A stretch of 64,000 nucleotides of DNA from JBBWZH01 sp035544115 (GTDB lineage Bacteria; Actinomycetota; Actinomycetes; Mycobacteriales; CADCTP01). The translations under genes were made by a program, and so were the position numbers. A model generated the notes under the pieces. The model saw only the letters and a program-made list of their open reading frames with translations. It ran no database searches and had not been told where the DNA came from. Below are positions 17,895 to 26,402 of the stretch, piece by piece (within the stretch, counting starts at the first letter, position 1; every line of letters starts with the position of its first letter). Location: assembly GCA_963714145.1 (NCBI GenBank), contig OY970235.1, positions 1,798,001 to 1,862,000 of the forward strand. Reading direction: 5' to 3'.

Positions 17895-19045
17895 GCCGCC
17901 CGCCGCGGTTCGCCGACCCCCGCCGTGCCTTCCACGCGTGGGGGCTGCTCGGGCTGGTCGCGGCGATCCTGCTCGGCGCGACGCTGACCGTCGCCGGCGG
18001 GCGTTCGCTGGCCATGACCGGTGTGCTCGCGGTCGCCGCGGTCACCGCGTCCGGCCTGCTCGTCGCCGGCAGCACCCGCCGTGGTGGCAGTCGGCTCGTC
18101 TACTACCACCACGAGCTGACCATCCTCGCGGTCAGCGGCGCGTTGCTGGCCCTGGCCGGCGGGCCGGTGCTGGCCTATCTGGACATCACCGTGCTGGCCG
18201 TCGGCGCGTTCCTCGTCTTCGGCCGGCTGGGTTGCCTCGCCGTAGGCTGCTGCCACGGCCGCCCCGCCGGCCACGGCGTCCGGTACACCCCGGCGCACGC
18301 CGCCGCCGGCCTGCCCGCCCACCTGGTCGGCGTCCCGCTGCTACCGGTTCAGGCGGTCGAGTCCGCCGGCGTGCTCGCCACCGTGGCCGCCGGCTGCGTG
18401 CTGATCCTGCACGCCGCCCCCGGGGCCGCGCTGGCCTGCTACGTAGCCGGCTACGGCGGGCTGCGGTTCGGTCTGGAGTTCCTCCGCGGCGACGCCGGAC
18501 GGCCGTCCTGGGCCGGCTTCACCCAGGCGCAGTGGATCTCGTTGGCGCTCTGCGCGCTCGCCGTGGCCGGGCACCGGGCCGGCCTGCTACCGCCGATCGG
18601 CTGGGACGAGCCGGTGCTGGTGGCCCTGCTCGGCGCGATGCTCACCGCGGCCGGCCTGCGCCGCCGTGCGGCCTCGGCCCACCGGCTGCGCGACCCGCAG
18701 CACGTCGCGGAACTCGCTGCCACGCTGGCCGCACTGGCCCGGCCCGGTCCGCCGGTCCGGGCGACGTCCCGTGGGCTGCACCTGTCCGCCGGCCGGACCG
18801 CGACCGGGACCGGCCTGGTGACCCACTACGCCCTGTCCGCCCGGCCCGACCCACTCACCGTCCGCCAGGCCAGGACCGTGGGCGCCGTCCTCGGCCGACT
18901 CCAGGACTGCCGGCCCACCCTCCTCCCCGGCGCCACCCCGGGCCTCTTCCACCTGCTCATCCCACCCCTGGGCCGGCCTGACGACGTCCCGGCCGGTCGG
19001 GGGACCGCCAGTCGGGGCGGCGGGGTCAAAGCACGACCGCGCTGA
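17891..19045 (+). CDS. Lgt-family (prolipoprotein diacylglyceryl transferase-like) membrane protein
   Basis: 384 residues, start GTG 17891 overlapping the preceding stop by GTGA. About seven hydrophobic segments are visible (for example AWGLLGLVAAILLGATLTV, LTILAVSGALLALAGG, VLAYLDITVLAVGAFLVFG). The motif FGRLGCLAVGCCHGR (110-124) and YGGLRFGLEFLRGD (about 190-203) are conserved signatures of the Lgt family, which moves diacylglycerol from phosphatidylglycerol to lipobox Cys residues. The C-terminal 120 residues are a soluble extension not found in housekeeping Lgt, and the coupling to a DUF4157 gene suggests a specialised paralogue. Its substrate is unknown; the DUF4157 product has no lipobox. 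Confidence 0.78.
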   Translation: MSRPPRFADPRRAFHAWGLLGLVAAILLGATLTVAGGRSLAMTGVLAVAAVTASGLLVAGSTRRGGSRLVYYHHELTILAVSGALLALAGGPVLAYLDITVLAVGAFLVFGRLGCLAVGCCHGRPAGHGVRYTPAHAAAGLPAHLVGVPLLPVQAVESAGVLATVAAGCVLILHAAPGAALACYVAGYGGLRFGLEFLRGDAGRPSWAGFTQAQWISLALCALAVAGHRAGLLPPIGWDEPVLVALLGAMLTAAGLRRRAASAHRLRDPQHVAELAATLAALARPGPPVRATSRGLHLSAGRTATGTGLVTHYALSARPDPLTVRQARTVGAVLGRLQDCRPTLLPGATPGLFHLLIPPLGRPDDVPAGRGTASRGGGVKARPR

Positions 19046-19207
19046 CCGGCTGGCATTGTTGATTCCTCCGCCTCGCGGCCTACCGCGACGGAGCGACGCG
19101 CGTCAGGGCCGTGACTGGCATGACAAGGAGCGTTGTGACATAAGCGAAGCGCCCGTTCGCTGCCATGCTTGGGTGGTGTGGTCGGCTTCGATGATGGGGG
19201 AGAATCC

Positions 19208-20821
19208 GTGAAAACAAACGACAGTAGGCTTCGCGCGCCTTGGCGGCGTGCCCGGCGGTGGTTACTGCTGCTTACGGTGGTCGCGGTGGCCGCCCTGGGT
19301 GGTGCGCTGGTCAGCCAGACGGCGGCCAGCGCGGCGCCCGCTCCGGTCCGGCTCACTTCCGCATCCTGCCCGACCGACATTGTGCAGGGCCAGAACAGCG
19401 GCTGCGTAACCGAATTGCAGAACCTGCTCAACGCGCACGGTGCTGGCCTGGTGGTGGACGGCGACTTCGGCGGCAACACGCTGGCCGCGGTCCGCAACTT
19501 CCAGTCCGCAGTAGCGATAGCCGTGGACGGCCGGGTCGGCCCGATCACCAAGTCGAAGCTGTATGACACCACCGGGGGTGCTCCGGGGGCCATCAACCTG
19601 AACTCGGCCTCCTGCCCGTCCGACGTGGTCCGCGGGCAGGTCGGCGGCTGCGTCACCGAGCTGCAGCGGCTGCTGCGCGAGCACGGCTACACGCTGGAAC
19701 TCGACGGCGACTTTGGCCCGGACACCGAGAGCAAGGTGCGCAGCTTCCAGTCCGCGCAGGGACTGGCGGTGGACGGCCGGGTCGGCCCGAACACCAAGCG
19801 GGCGCTGTACGACACCGACCAGGGCGTCGGGCAGGCGCTCGACCTGCGTTCGGCCGCCTGCCCGAACAACATCGTCGAGGGGATGTCCGGCGGCTGCGTG
19901 TCCACGCTGCAGGCGCTGCTCAACGGCAAGGGCCAGAGCATCGCGGTGGACGGCGACTTCGGGCCGCGGACCCGGCAGGCGGTGGTCAACTTCCAGTCCT
20001 CGGCCGGGATCTCGGTGGACGGCGAGGTAGGTCCGCAGACCAAGGCCGCGCTCTACTCGAACATCGGCGGTGGCGGCGGCAACGGCGCACCGGCCCCGAT
20101 CAACCTCAACTCCGGCTCCTGCCCGAGCAACATCGTGCAGGGCCAGCACGGCGGCTGCGTGACAGAGCTGCAGACACTGCTCAACCACCACGGCGCCTAC
20201 CTCGCGGTGGACGGCGACTTCGGCCCGAACACCCGGCAGGCGGTACTCGACTTCCAGTCGGCGGCCGGGATCTCCGTGGACGGCGAGGTCGGTCCGCAGA
20301 CCAAGGCGGCGCTGTACGGCGCCGCGCTGCCGCCACCGCCCCCGCCGGCCGGCGGGGGTGCGGCGAACGTTCTGCACGTGGCCGAGGGCGAGCTCGGCAC
20401 CGTCGAGGGCAGCGCCCGGGCGAACTCGTACGGGTCGGCGGTCGGCCTGTCGCTGTCCACCAGCGGCTACGCCTGGTGCGCCACCTTCGTGAGCTGGGTC
20501 GCCAAGCAGACCGGGGCCACCAGCCGGCGCGGCACCTACGTCTACAACTTCGTCGACGCCGCCCGCAACAACAGCTACGGCCTGTCGGTGACCGAGAGCC
20601 CGCGGCCCGGTGACATCGTCGCGTTCGACTGGGACGGCAACGGCAACTTCCACCAGAGCAACGAGCACATCGGCTTCGTCCGCACGTTCTCCAGCGTGAA
20701 CTCGTTCACCACCGTCGAGGGCAACACCGGCAAGCCCGGCGGCGGCCCGGACGGCGTCTGGTCCAAGACTCGCGGCCGAGGCAACGGCTACCTGGTGGTG
20801 TTCATCCGAATCGGCGGCTGA
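19208..20821 (+). CDS. Secreted peptidoglycan-binding CHAP-domain cell-wall hydrolase
   Basis: 537 residues, start GTG 19208 behind GGGGGAGAA. Signal peptide: twin Arg-rich start, hydrophobic LLLLTVVAVAALGGALV and AASAAPAPV cleavage region. Four tandem PG_binding_1 modules follow, each about 80 residues with CPxxIVxGQxxGCVTELQ, VDGDFGPNTRQAV and VDGEVGPQTKAALY. A Pro/Gly linker (PPPPPPAGGGAA) leads to a CHAP amidase/endopeptidase domain with catalytic Cys in YAWCATFVSWVA and catalytic His in SNEHIGFVRTF. Expected role is cleavage of peptidoglycan stem peptides outside the cell during growth or remodelling. It is monocistronic, ending in a near-perfect terminator. Confidence 0.9.
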   Translation: MKTNDSRLRAPWRRARRWLLLLTVVAVAALGGALVSQTAASAAPAPVRLTSASCPTDIVQGQNSGCVTELQNLLNAHGAGLVVDGDFGGNTLAAVRNFQSAVAIAVDGRVGPITKSKLYDTTGGAPGAINLNSASCPSDVVRGQVGGCVTELQRLLREHGYTLELDGDFGPDTESKVRSFQSAQGLAVDGRVGPNTKRALYDTDQGVGQALDLRSAACPNNIVEGMSGGCVSTLQALLNGKGQSIAVDGDFGPRTRQAVVNFQSSAGISVDGEVGPQTKAALYSNIGGGGGNGAPAPINLNSGSCPSNIVQGQHGGCVTELQTLLNHHGAYLAVDGDFGPNTRQAVLDFQSAAGISVDGEVGPQTKAALYGAALPPPPPPAGGGAANVLHVAEGELGTVEGSARANSYGSAVGLSLSTSGYAWCATFVSWVAKQTGATSRRGTYVYNFVDAARNNSYGLSVTESPRPGDIVAFDWDGNGNFHQSNEHIGFVRTFSSVNSFTTVEGNTGKPGGGPDGVWSKTRGRGNGYLVVFIRIGG

Positions 20822-20826
20822 CCCAG

Positions 20827-20854
20827 GCTCCGGGCCGCTTCGGCGGCCCGGAGC
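20827..20854 (+). terminator. Strong terminator hairpin with TTCG tetraloop
   Basis: GCTCCGGGCCGC (20827-20838), loop TTCG, GCGGCCCGGAGC (20843-20854): a perfect 12-bp stem closed by a UUCG-type tetraloop, five bases after the CHAP hydrolase stop codon. Confidence 0.88.
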
Positions 20855-20950
20855 ATGGGTCAGCCCGTGCTCAGGTCATTGACGCCGGCCAGGCAAGGAG
20901 TTCGTCGACGAGCTGCCCGCCCGGCGGCGCGCTGCCAGCCGCCGTGTGAT

Positions 20951-20985
20951 CACTGTGGACAGTGCCAGCGTCCACTGTGGACGCT
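20951..20985 (-). terminator. Two small hairpins after the sigma-factor partner gene
   Basis: Just past the stop of the minus-strand gene ending at 20997 there are two inverted repeats: AGCGTCCA/TGGACGCT (20967-20985, 3-nt loop) and CACTGT/ACAGTG (20951-20964). They share the sequence CACTGTGGAC. They probably end the sigma-factor transcript. Confidence 0.5.
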
Positions 20986-20996
20986 CCGACGACCGG

Positions 20997-22061
20997 TCAC
21001 GGCAACTGCCCCGCCCGGTCGACGACCGCCAGCTGGCGGAGGGCGGAGGCGTTGATGACCGTGCCCGCCCGGCCCCTCGCGCCGTCCTCCAGAGCGACGA
21101 GTCGGTCGCCGATGCAGGCGTACGTCTTCGGGTCGAACAGCAACTCCTGCCGCACCCGTTGGCTGTCGCCGGATCCGCCGAACCTGACCGTGCGGCCAAT
21201 TCCGATCGCCGGCCGTCCCAGGTAGTCGGTAGCGCCGGAGTCGGCGTGCACGCCCGGCATCATCGCCACCGCGTCGAAGGCGGCCGACTGCTGCCGCGGC
21301 GGAAGGTAGCTACCGGTCAGCAGGTCGAACGCTCGCACGAAGGGGTCGTGCGTTCCGCCTCCCTCATTGGGGATGGGCGTGTTGAGGTACTGCAGCATCG
21401 CGCCGGCATCGGTCGGCAGGTCGGACCGGTAGGCCGGCATCGGCGTGCAGCGGTCGACGATGCCGGGAGGCTGTGGGCTCATGGTCACCACCGCTCCCGG
21501 GTACGCGCAGCCCGGGAACGGGGTGTCCCGCACCCCGTCCGGCCGGGCTGGCGGGGGTGGCCACGGGTCGCGGAACAGCCCCGTGTGGCGGCCGTCGACC
21601 GAGAGCCAGCTCTGCGAGCGGTATTGCTGTGGCGGCAGGTTGCGGTCCGCGAACCACCCCGCCTTGACGACCCGGTCGAAGTAGAGGAACTGGTCGGGGC
21701 GGGCCCGCAGGGCCGGTGCCCGCGCCGCGGCCGCGGCGGCCCGGTGCAGGATCTGCGCGGCCGCTGCCTCGGCGGCCGGCGGCCGGTCGCCGAAGCCGAC
21801 CACGCCGCCGGCGACCAGGCCACCGGCCAGCACCGCGGTGAGCGCGGCCGCGACACCCAGCCGCAGCCGCCGCGGCGATCCGCGCACCCGCCGCAGCGGG
21901 CCTACCGAGGCCGACACCGCTGCCGGAACCGCGGTATCGGTGTCACCGCCGCCCGGACCGCTCGGCAGACCGGCCAGCACCCGGGCGCGCAGCGGGGACG
22001 GCTCGGGCACCTCCGGGTCGAGTTCCGCGCCGAGCGCGCGCAGCATCGTCATCTCGTCCAT
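20997..22061 (-). CDS. CU044_5270-type membrane protein, putative anti-sigma partner
   Basis: 354 residues, ATG 22061 with AGGAG five bases upstream. A cytoplasmic N-terminus (MDEMTMLRALGAELDPEVPE, then SPLRARVLAGLPSG) is followed by one transmembrane segment (LGVAAALTAVLAGGLVAGGVVG, about 66-88). A large extracytoplasmic region contains QFLYFDRVVKAGWF, AMLQYLNTPIPNEGG and ATDYLGRPAIGIGRTV. Such proteins are regularly encoded immediately after ECF sigma factors in actinomycetes and are presumed to sense an envelope signal and hold the sigma factor. Here the gene starts 8 bp after the sigma stop codon. No zinc-binding anti-sigma HxxxCxxC motif is present, so the mechanism is unproven. Confidence 0.78.
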   Translation of the reverse strand: MDEMTMLRALGAELDPEVPEPSPLRARVLAGLPSGPGGGDTDTAVPAAVSASVGPLRRVRGSPRRLRLGVAAALTAVLAGGLVAGGVVGFGDRPPAAEAAAAQILHRAAAAAARAPALRARPDQFLYFDRVVKAGWFADRNLPPQQYRSQSWLSVDGRHTGLFRDPWPPPPARPDGVRDTPFPGCAYPGAVVTMSPQPPGIVDRCTPMPAYRSDLPTDAGAMLQYLNTPIPNEGGGTHDPFVRAFDLLTGSYLPPRQQSAAFDAVAMMPGVHADSGATDYLGRPAIGIGRTVRFGGSGDSQRVRQELLFDPKTYACIGDRLVALEDGARGRAGTVINASALRQLAVVDRAGQLP

Positions 22062-22069
22062 GTCCACTC

Positions 22070-22669
22070 CTAGGCGCTGTCGTCGGTGTCGCGGGTCGGA
22101 TCGTCGCCGCCGAGGGCCGCCCGCACCGTCCGGCGGGCGCGGTTGAGCCGGGACCGGACCGTCCCGATGGGGATGTCCAGCGCGTCCGCGACCTCCTGGT
22201 AGCTGAGGTCGCCCCAGGCGACCAGCAGCAGCACATCCCGGTCGCCCGGCGCGAGGTCGGCCAGTGCCCGGGCCAGCCGACCCCGCTGGGCCGCCGCGGT
22301 CACGCCGTCGGCCACCCGCTGCTCCGGACCGTCGACCGGCCGGTCCGGCCCGGTACGCCGCAGCGCGCGGTACCGGATGAGTTCGGTCCGCTGCCGGCGG
22401 GAAATCTCCTTGCTGAGGATGCCGAACAGCCACGGCCCCGCGTCGGGCCGCGTCAGGTCGTACCGCGTGCGGGCCCCGAACGCGACCAGGAACGCATCGG
22501 CCACCGCGTCCTCGGCGGTGTCCGCGCCGAGCCGCCGGCAGGCGTACCGGTAGAGCCGTCTCACATGCCGGTCGTAGACCGCCGCGAACCGTTCGCCGTT
22601 CACCAGCGAGGCCCGGACCAGCTCGGCGTCGCTGACCTCGGTCGCCTCCTCCGGCACGACGCTCAACAT
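22070..22669 (-). CDS. ECF-family RNA polymerase sigma factor
   Basis: 199 residues from ATG 22669. Region 2: VSDAELVRASLVNGERFAAV, HVRRLYRYACRRLGADTAED and AVADAFLVAFGARTRYD, then PWLFGILSKEISRRQR. Region 4 is the helix-turn-helix AWGDLSYQEVADALDIPIGT followed by VRSRLNRARRTVR. It directs RNA polymerase to a stress or envelope regulon and is co-transcribed with the membrane protein at 20997. No Shine-Dalgarno sequence precedes ATG 22669. The strong AGGGAGGA at 22703-22709 sits two bases from an ATG (22700) in a different frame, so the true start is uncertain. Confidence 0.85.
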   Translation of the reverse strand: MLSVVPEEATEVSDAELVRASLVNGERFAAVYDRHVRRLYRYACRRLGADTAEDAVADAFLVAFGARTRYDLTRPDAGPWLFGILSKEISRRQRTELIRYRALRRTGPDRPVDGPEQRVADGVTAAAQRGRLARALADLAPGDRDVLLLVAWGDLSYQEVADALDIPIGTVRSRLNRARRTVRAALGGDDPTRDTDDSA

Positions 22670-23036
22670 CGGGTTCGGATCGTCGGTGTGCGCTGCACAT
22701 GTCCTCCCTAGGACGTCGGGGTTCACACCCTTTCTCGCCACTGACAGCCTTCCGCGTTCACCGAAGGCGGCCGGCACACCCGCCTCCCCGGCCCGGGGAC
22801 GACGTGCCTGAGACCGCGCCCGCGGGTCCAGCGGCCTCCCCGTGCGCGGCCGCGGACACGGCTGACCCGGGCCTGTGCCGGCGTTCGCCGGGGTCCCAGG
22901 GGTCGGCTCGCCGTAGGGTTGGCCGGTGTTGACTGTGGGAGTGGACCTGGCTGCCGAGCCGGTGTACACGGCGGTCGCGCGGGTGCGCTGGGCCGGCGGT
23001 GGCGCAAACGCCGGTTGCCACAGGTGAGGAGACGGG
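22670..23036. other. Divergent intergenic region between sigma factor and beta-glucuronidase genes
   Basis: 367 bp. On the minus strand it holds AGGGAGGACATG (SD plus ATG at 22700) leading into a frame other than that of the sigma factor. On the plus strand GAGGAGA lies directly before the beta-glucuronidase ATG. No further gene, repeat or strong hairpin is seen; both promoters presumably lie here. Confidence 0.5.
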
Positions 23037-24815
23037 ATGCTGCGTCCGCAGGACAGTGCCACCCGGGAGCGGAAGTCACTGGCCGGGCTGTGGCGGTTCG
23101 CGCTGGACGGCGGCGGGGTGGGCCGGGCGGCCGGGTGGTTCGCCGGGCCGCTGCCGGACGCCGTGGAGATGCCGGTGCCGGCGAGCTACAACGACATCCT
23201 GGCCGACCCGGCGGTGCGCGACCATGTCGGCGACGTCTGGTACCAGACGGACGTACGGGTGCCTCGCGGCTGGGCGGGGCAGCGGGTGGTGCTGCACTTC
23301 GAGTCGGCGACCCACCGGGCGACGGCGTGGGTGAACGGGGTCGAGCTGGCCTCGCACGAGGGCGGCTACACGCCGTTCGAGGCCGACGTGACCGGCCATG
23401 TGCGGGCCGGCTCGGTGGCGCGTGTCACGGTCGCGGTGAACAACGAGCTGAGCTTCCAGACGATCCCGCCCGGGCTGGTCGAGGACACCCCGGGCGGCCG
23501 CCGGCAGCGGTACTGGCACGACTTCTTCAACTACGCCGGGCTGCACCGGGCGGTGTGGCTCTACACGACCGGCGGGGCGTACCTGACCGACATCACCGTG
23601 GTCAGCGGTCTCGACGGGCCCGACGGGCTGGTCGAGTACGCGACCGAGGCCCGGGGCGCCGGCGGCACCACCGTCCACGTTGTCCTGTGCGACGCCGCCG
23701 GGGTCGAGGTCGCCGGCGGCGTCGGGGCGGCCGGCACGCTGCGGGTGCCGGGGGTGCACCGGTGGGCGCCGGGCGACGGCTACCTGTACGACCTGCAGGT
23801 GCGGCTGACCGACGCCGCGGGGGCCACTGTGGACAGTTACCACCAGAGCGTCGGCGTCCGGACGGTCGCCGTCGACGGCACCCGGTTCCTGGTCAACGGA
23901 GAGCCGTTCTACTTCACCGGCTTCGGCAAGCACGAGGACGTGCCGGTGCTCGGCAAGGGCCACAGCGACGCGTTCCTGGTGCACGACTTCGCGCTGCTCG
24001 ACTGGGTCGGCGCCAACTCGTTCCGTACCTCGCACTACCCGTACAGCCAGGACGTCCTGGACTACGCGGACCGCCACGGGGTGTTGGTGATCGACGAGAC
24101 CGCCGCGGTCGGCCTGCACCTGCGGCCGGGCAGCGGCCCGGGCGGCACGGACGTCCCCACGTTCTCCGCGGGCGCCGTCGACGACGGGACCCGGGCCGTG
24201 CACGCGCAGGCGATCCGGGAGCTCATCGCCCGGGACAAGAACCACCCCAGCGTTGTGCTGTGGTCGATCGCGAACGAGCCCGAGTCGGCCAGCGCGGCTG
24301 CGGAGCGGTACTTCCGGCCGCTGTTCGAGCTGGCCCGGGAGCTGGACCCGACCCGCCCGGTCGGCTTCGCCAACGACGCGCTCGCCCCCGCCGGCACCTG
24401 CCGCGTCTCGCAGTTCAGCGACGTGCTGATGCTCAACCGGTACTACGGCTGGTACCGGTACAGCGGCGAGCTGGCCGCTGCCGAGCAAGCCTGGGAGGAC
24501 GAGCTGCGGGCGTGGGCGCGCGACGGCAAGCCGATCATCGTCACCGAGTACGGCGCGGACACCTACCCGGGCCTGCACTCGATCACGGCCGAACCGTGGA
24601 GCGAGGAGTACCAGGTCGCCTACCTGGAGATGAACCACCGCGTCCTGGATCGGGTCGAGGCTGTCGTCGGAGAGCACGTCTGGAACTTCGCCGACTTCGC
24701 CACGCTCTCCGGCCCGAGGCGGGTCGCCGGCAACCGCAAGGGCGTCTTCACCCGGGACCGCCAGCCCAAGGCCGCCGCGCACGCGCTGCGCCGCCGCTGG
24801 CGCCGGGACACCTGA
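23037..24815 (+). CDS. uidA: Beta-glucuronidase, glycoside hydrolase family 2
   Basis: 592 residues, ATG 23037 behind GAGGAGA. It hydrolyses terminal beta-D-glucuronosides by a retaining mechanism. Sugar-binding N-terminal domain: RKSLAGLWRFALDGG, PVPASYNDI and VGDVWYQTDVRVP; immunoglobulin-like middle domain; TIM barrel with HYPYSQDVLDYADRHGVLVI. Catalytic acid/base Glu414 lies in SIANEPES and nucleophile Glu504 in PIIVTEYGAD, practically the numbering of the E. coli enzyme, and the length matches (about 600). The glucuronate-reading segment NFADFATLSG and the NRKGVFTRDRQPK loop near the end support glucuronidase rather than galactosidase. No signal peptide, so intracellular. Monocistronic, with no glucuronide transporter adjacent. 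Confidence 0.93.
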   Translation: MLRPQDSATRERKSLAGLWRFALDGGGVGRAAGWFAGPLPDAVEMPVPASYNDILADPAVRDHVGDVWYQTDVRVPRGWAGQRVVLHFESATHRATAWVNGVELASHEGGYTPFEADVTGHVRAGSVARVTVAVNNELSFQTIPPGLVEDTPGGRRQRYWHDFFNYAGLHRAVWLYTTGGAYLTDITVVSGLDGPDGLVEYATEARGAGGTTVHVVLCDAAGVEVAGGVGAAGTLRVPGVHRWAPGDGYLYDLQVRLTDAAGATVDSYHQSVGVRTVAVDGTRFLVNGEPFYFTGFGKHEDVPVLGKGHSDAFLVHDFALLDWVGANSFRTSHYPYSQDVLDYADRHGVLVIDETAAVGLHLRPGSGPGGTDVPTFSAGAVDDGTRAVHAQAIRELIARDKNHPSVVLWSIANEPESASAAAERYFRPLFELARELDPTRPVGFANDALAPAGTCRVSQFSDVLMLNRYYGWYRYSGELAAAEQAWEDELRAWARDGKPIIVTEYGADTYPGLHSITAEPWSEEYQVAYLEMNHRVLDRVEAVVGEHVWNFADFATLSGPRRVAGNRKGVFTRDRQPKAAAHALRRRWRRDT

Positions 24816-24901
24816 ACCGCCCGCACCCGCTGCCGGCAGCTCGCCGACCGAGTAGTGGGATGCAACCGCCCGCCCCGGGCTCGCGACGATCCGGGCTCGA
24901 C

Positions 24902-25222
24902 TCAGGCGGGCAGCGGTGCTTGCGCCCGGCCGCGGCGCGAGCGGGAGGTCACGATCCACCCTCCGGTCAGCAGGGCGATGCCAGCCGCCAGCGACGTGAC
25001 GGCCGCGACCCCCATAGCGATCCGAAGGTCGGTACACGGCTTGCTCGGATTGGGCCCGCCGTCCGGAAGAAGGGGTCCGGCTGTCTGGATGTAGCCGACT
25101 GAACTGTCCTGGAGCGCGGACCCGCAGGGCACGCCAGCCGCCGAGCGCGGCAGGAGCGCGAGCACCACGCTTGCGATGATGGCCAAGAGCCCGGTCACGG
25201 CGACGACCCGTCCTGCCCGCAT
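24902..25222 (-). CDS. Small two-TM membrane protein of unknown function
   Basis: 106 residues, ATG 25222. Two hydrophobic segments (VVAVTGLLAIIASVVLALL near the N-terminus and VAAVTSLAAGIALLTGGWIV near the C-terminus) flank an extracytoplasmic loop with two Cys (PCGSALQ, SKPCTDLR). The tail is basic (TSRSRRGRAQ). No family recognised and no operon partner. Confidence 0.6.
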   Translation of the reverse strand: MRAGRVVAVTGLLAIIASVVLALLPRSAAGVPCGSALQDSSVGYIQTAGPLLPDGGPNPSKPCTDLRIAMGVAAVTSLAAGIALLTGGWIVTSRSRRGRAQAPLPA

Positions 25223-25292
25223 GCGTCAAGCATGCACCTTCTCGTCAAGTTCGCGGGTCAGCGCGCCGGCGCCGGCCACGCGTCGATGGCCC

Positions 25293-25493
25293 CTACTTGT
25301 CGTACCAATGGATGAAGCGGCAGCTCACGCAGACCAGGCAGGTAGCGTTCCGGTTGGCCCACGCCAGGTCCATGAACTCCATCCCGGTCGTGTTCAGCTT
25401 CCAATGCTTGGACTCGAACTCCGTCGCACTGCACATCAGGCAGCGCAGCGGCTGTCCGCTGGCCGTGAGGATCTGCCCGGACTGCGCGGTCAC
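25293..25493 (-). CDS. Small zinc-ribbon protein
   Basis: 66 residues from GTG 25493, five bases after GGGAGGAG. Two Cys pairs, CLMC and CLVCVSC, separated by about 32 residues form a probable zinc ribbon (CLMCSATEFESKHWKLNTT, then MDLAWANRNATC). The family resembles short actinobacterial nucleic-acid-binding zinc-ribbon proteins, with the common C-terminal FIHWY. Function unknown. Confidence 0.65.
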   Translation of the reverse strand: MTAQSGQILTASGQPLRCLMCSATEFESKHWKLNTTGMEFMDLAWANRNATCLVCVSCRFIHWYDK

Positions 25494-25715
25494 CGGCGCT
25501 CCTCCCAATCCCGGCCAGACGGCCTACTTGTCCACGACGCCCCAGGCACGCTGCCGGTTCCGCAGCGGCGAGCAGCCGGCTGCGCGTAGGCGCGGCCTTT
25601 CGCGGGTCAGTCTTTTGGTGAGCCGTGGGGAAGGGGCCGGTCGACGCCCGCCAGCTTGTCACGGCTGGCGCCCGCCGGCCGGCTCACTCAGCCTTCGCGC
25701 GGTCCTGGGCCGTGC

Positions 25716-25883
25716 TCAGCCGCCGACCAGGCAGGTCGGGCAGGTCTCGGCGATCGGCAGCATCCGTGCGGCCTGCGCCGGAGCGCCGACGGCCGTGCCG
25801 CCGGTAGCCGCGAACACTCCCACCCCGATCGCTCCCGCGCTCAGAATGGCTGCGGTGGCAGCCCGGACGATGCGGTTCCTCAT
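25716..25883 (-). CDS. Tiny exported peptide with C-terminal CPTC motif
   Basis: 55 residues, ATG 25883 with AAAAGGGG six bases upstream. MRNRIVRAATAAILSAGAIG is a typical signal peptide, with cleavage likely after a later Ala (GAPAQAARM). The mature peptide would be about 15-20 residues ending CPTCLVGG. Two Cys in CxxC spacing and a Gly-Gly end could mean a redox or signalling peptide. No maturation enzyme is nearby, and I do not recognise the family. Confidence 0.5.
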   Translation of the reverse strand: MRNRIVRAATAAILSAGAIGVGVFAATGGTAVGAPAQAARMLPIAETCPTCLVGG

Positions 25884-26018
25884 GAACAACCCCTTTTCTC
25901 GTTGGCGACATGGCCCCAGGTCCGGGTTCGCCCGACCTGGCGGCACCGGTCTCGGCGCCGCGGCCAGCATGGCGACAGGGGCTGCAGCGGGACTGACGCG
26001 CGACTGATCCAGCAGCGA

Positions 26019-26402
26019 TCAGGAGCGAGCGGGCCCGTCGACGTTGATGGTGAGCGGACCGGTGCCGGAGCGCGTGACCACCTCTTGTGAGGCGATCGAT
26101 CCCGGATTGACCTCTCGGTGCACGACGTGTTGTGGAATGTGGAGGAAGTCGCCGGGTCCGGCGTCGACGGCGTGGGCGCCGCCGGGGCCGAACTCGATAC
26201 GAACGGTGCCTTCGACGACGTAGACGGAGGTGTCGTGGTCACCGTGGTGATGCCAGCCGGACGTCACCCCGGGCTGCGTGCGCACCAGCCCGGACCAGAG
26301 TCCGTGGACCGCGATGGCCTGCTCGCGCACCTTCCCCGGCGTCGGATCAGCGACGCGACGGTCAGCGGGATGGACGCAGGTGACCTCGTCCGGATCGCTC
26401 AT
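26019..26402 (-). CDS. Cupin-domain protein
   Basis: 127 residues, ATG 26402 with GGAGGGAA upstream. Single-domain cupin: motif 1 GWHHHGDHDTSVYVVEG supplies the metal-binding His residues and Glu, and motif 2 GPGDFLHIPQHVVHRE the last His. Metal-dependent binding or enzymatic role is expected but the substrate is unknown. The neighbouring genes give no clear pathway. Confidence 0.82.
   Translation of the reverse strand: MSDPDEVTCVHPADRRVADPTPGKVREQAIAVHGLWSGLVRTQPGVTSGWHHHGDHDTSVYVVEGTVRIEFGPGGAHAVDAGPGDFLHIPQHVVHREVNPGSIASQEVVTRSGTGPLTINVDGPARS

Noticed and set aside
19046..19207. Possible c-di-AMP (ydaO-type) riboswitch before the CHAP hydrolase
   Set aside because: Such riboswitches often precede wall-hydrolase genes, but I could not find the conserved core blocks; only a short AGCGAA/TTCGCT hairpin is present.
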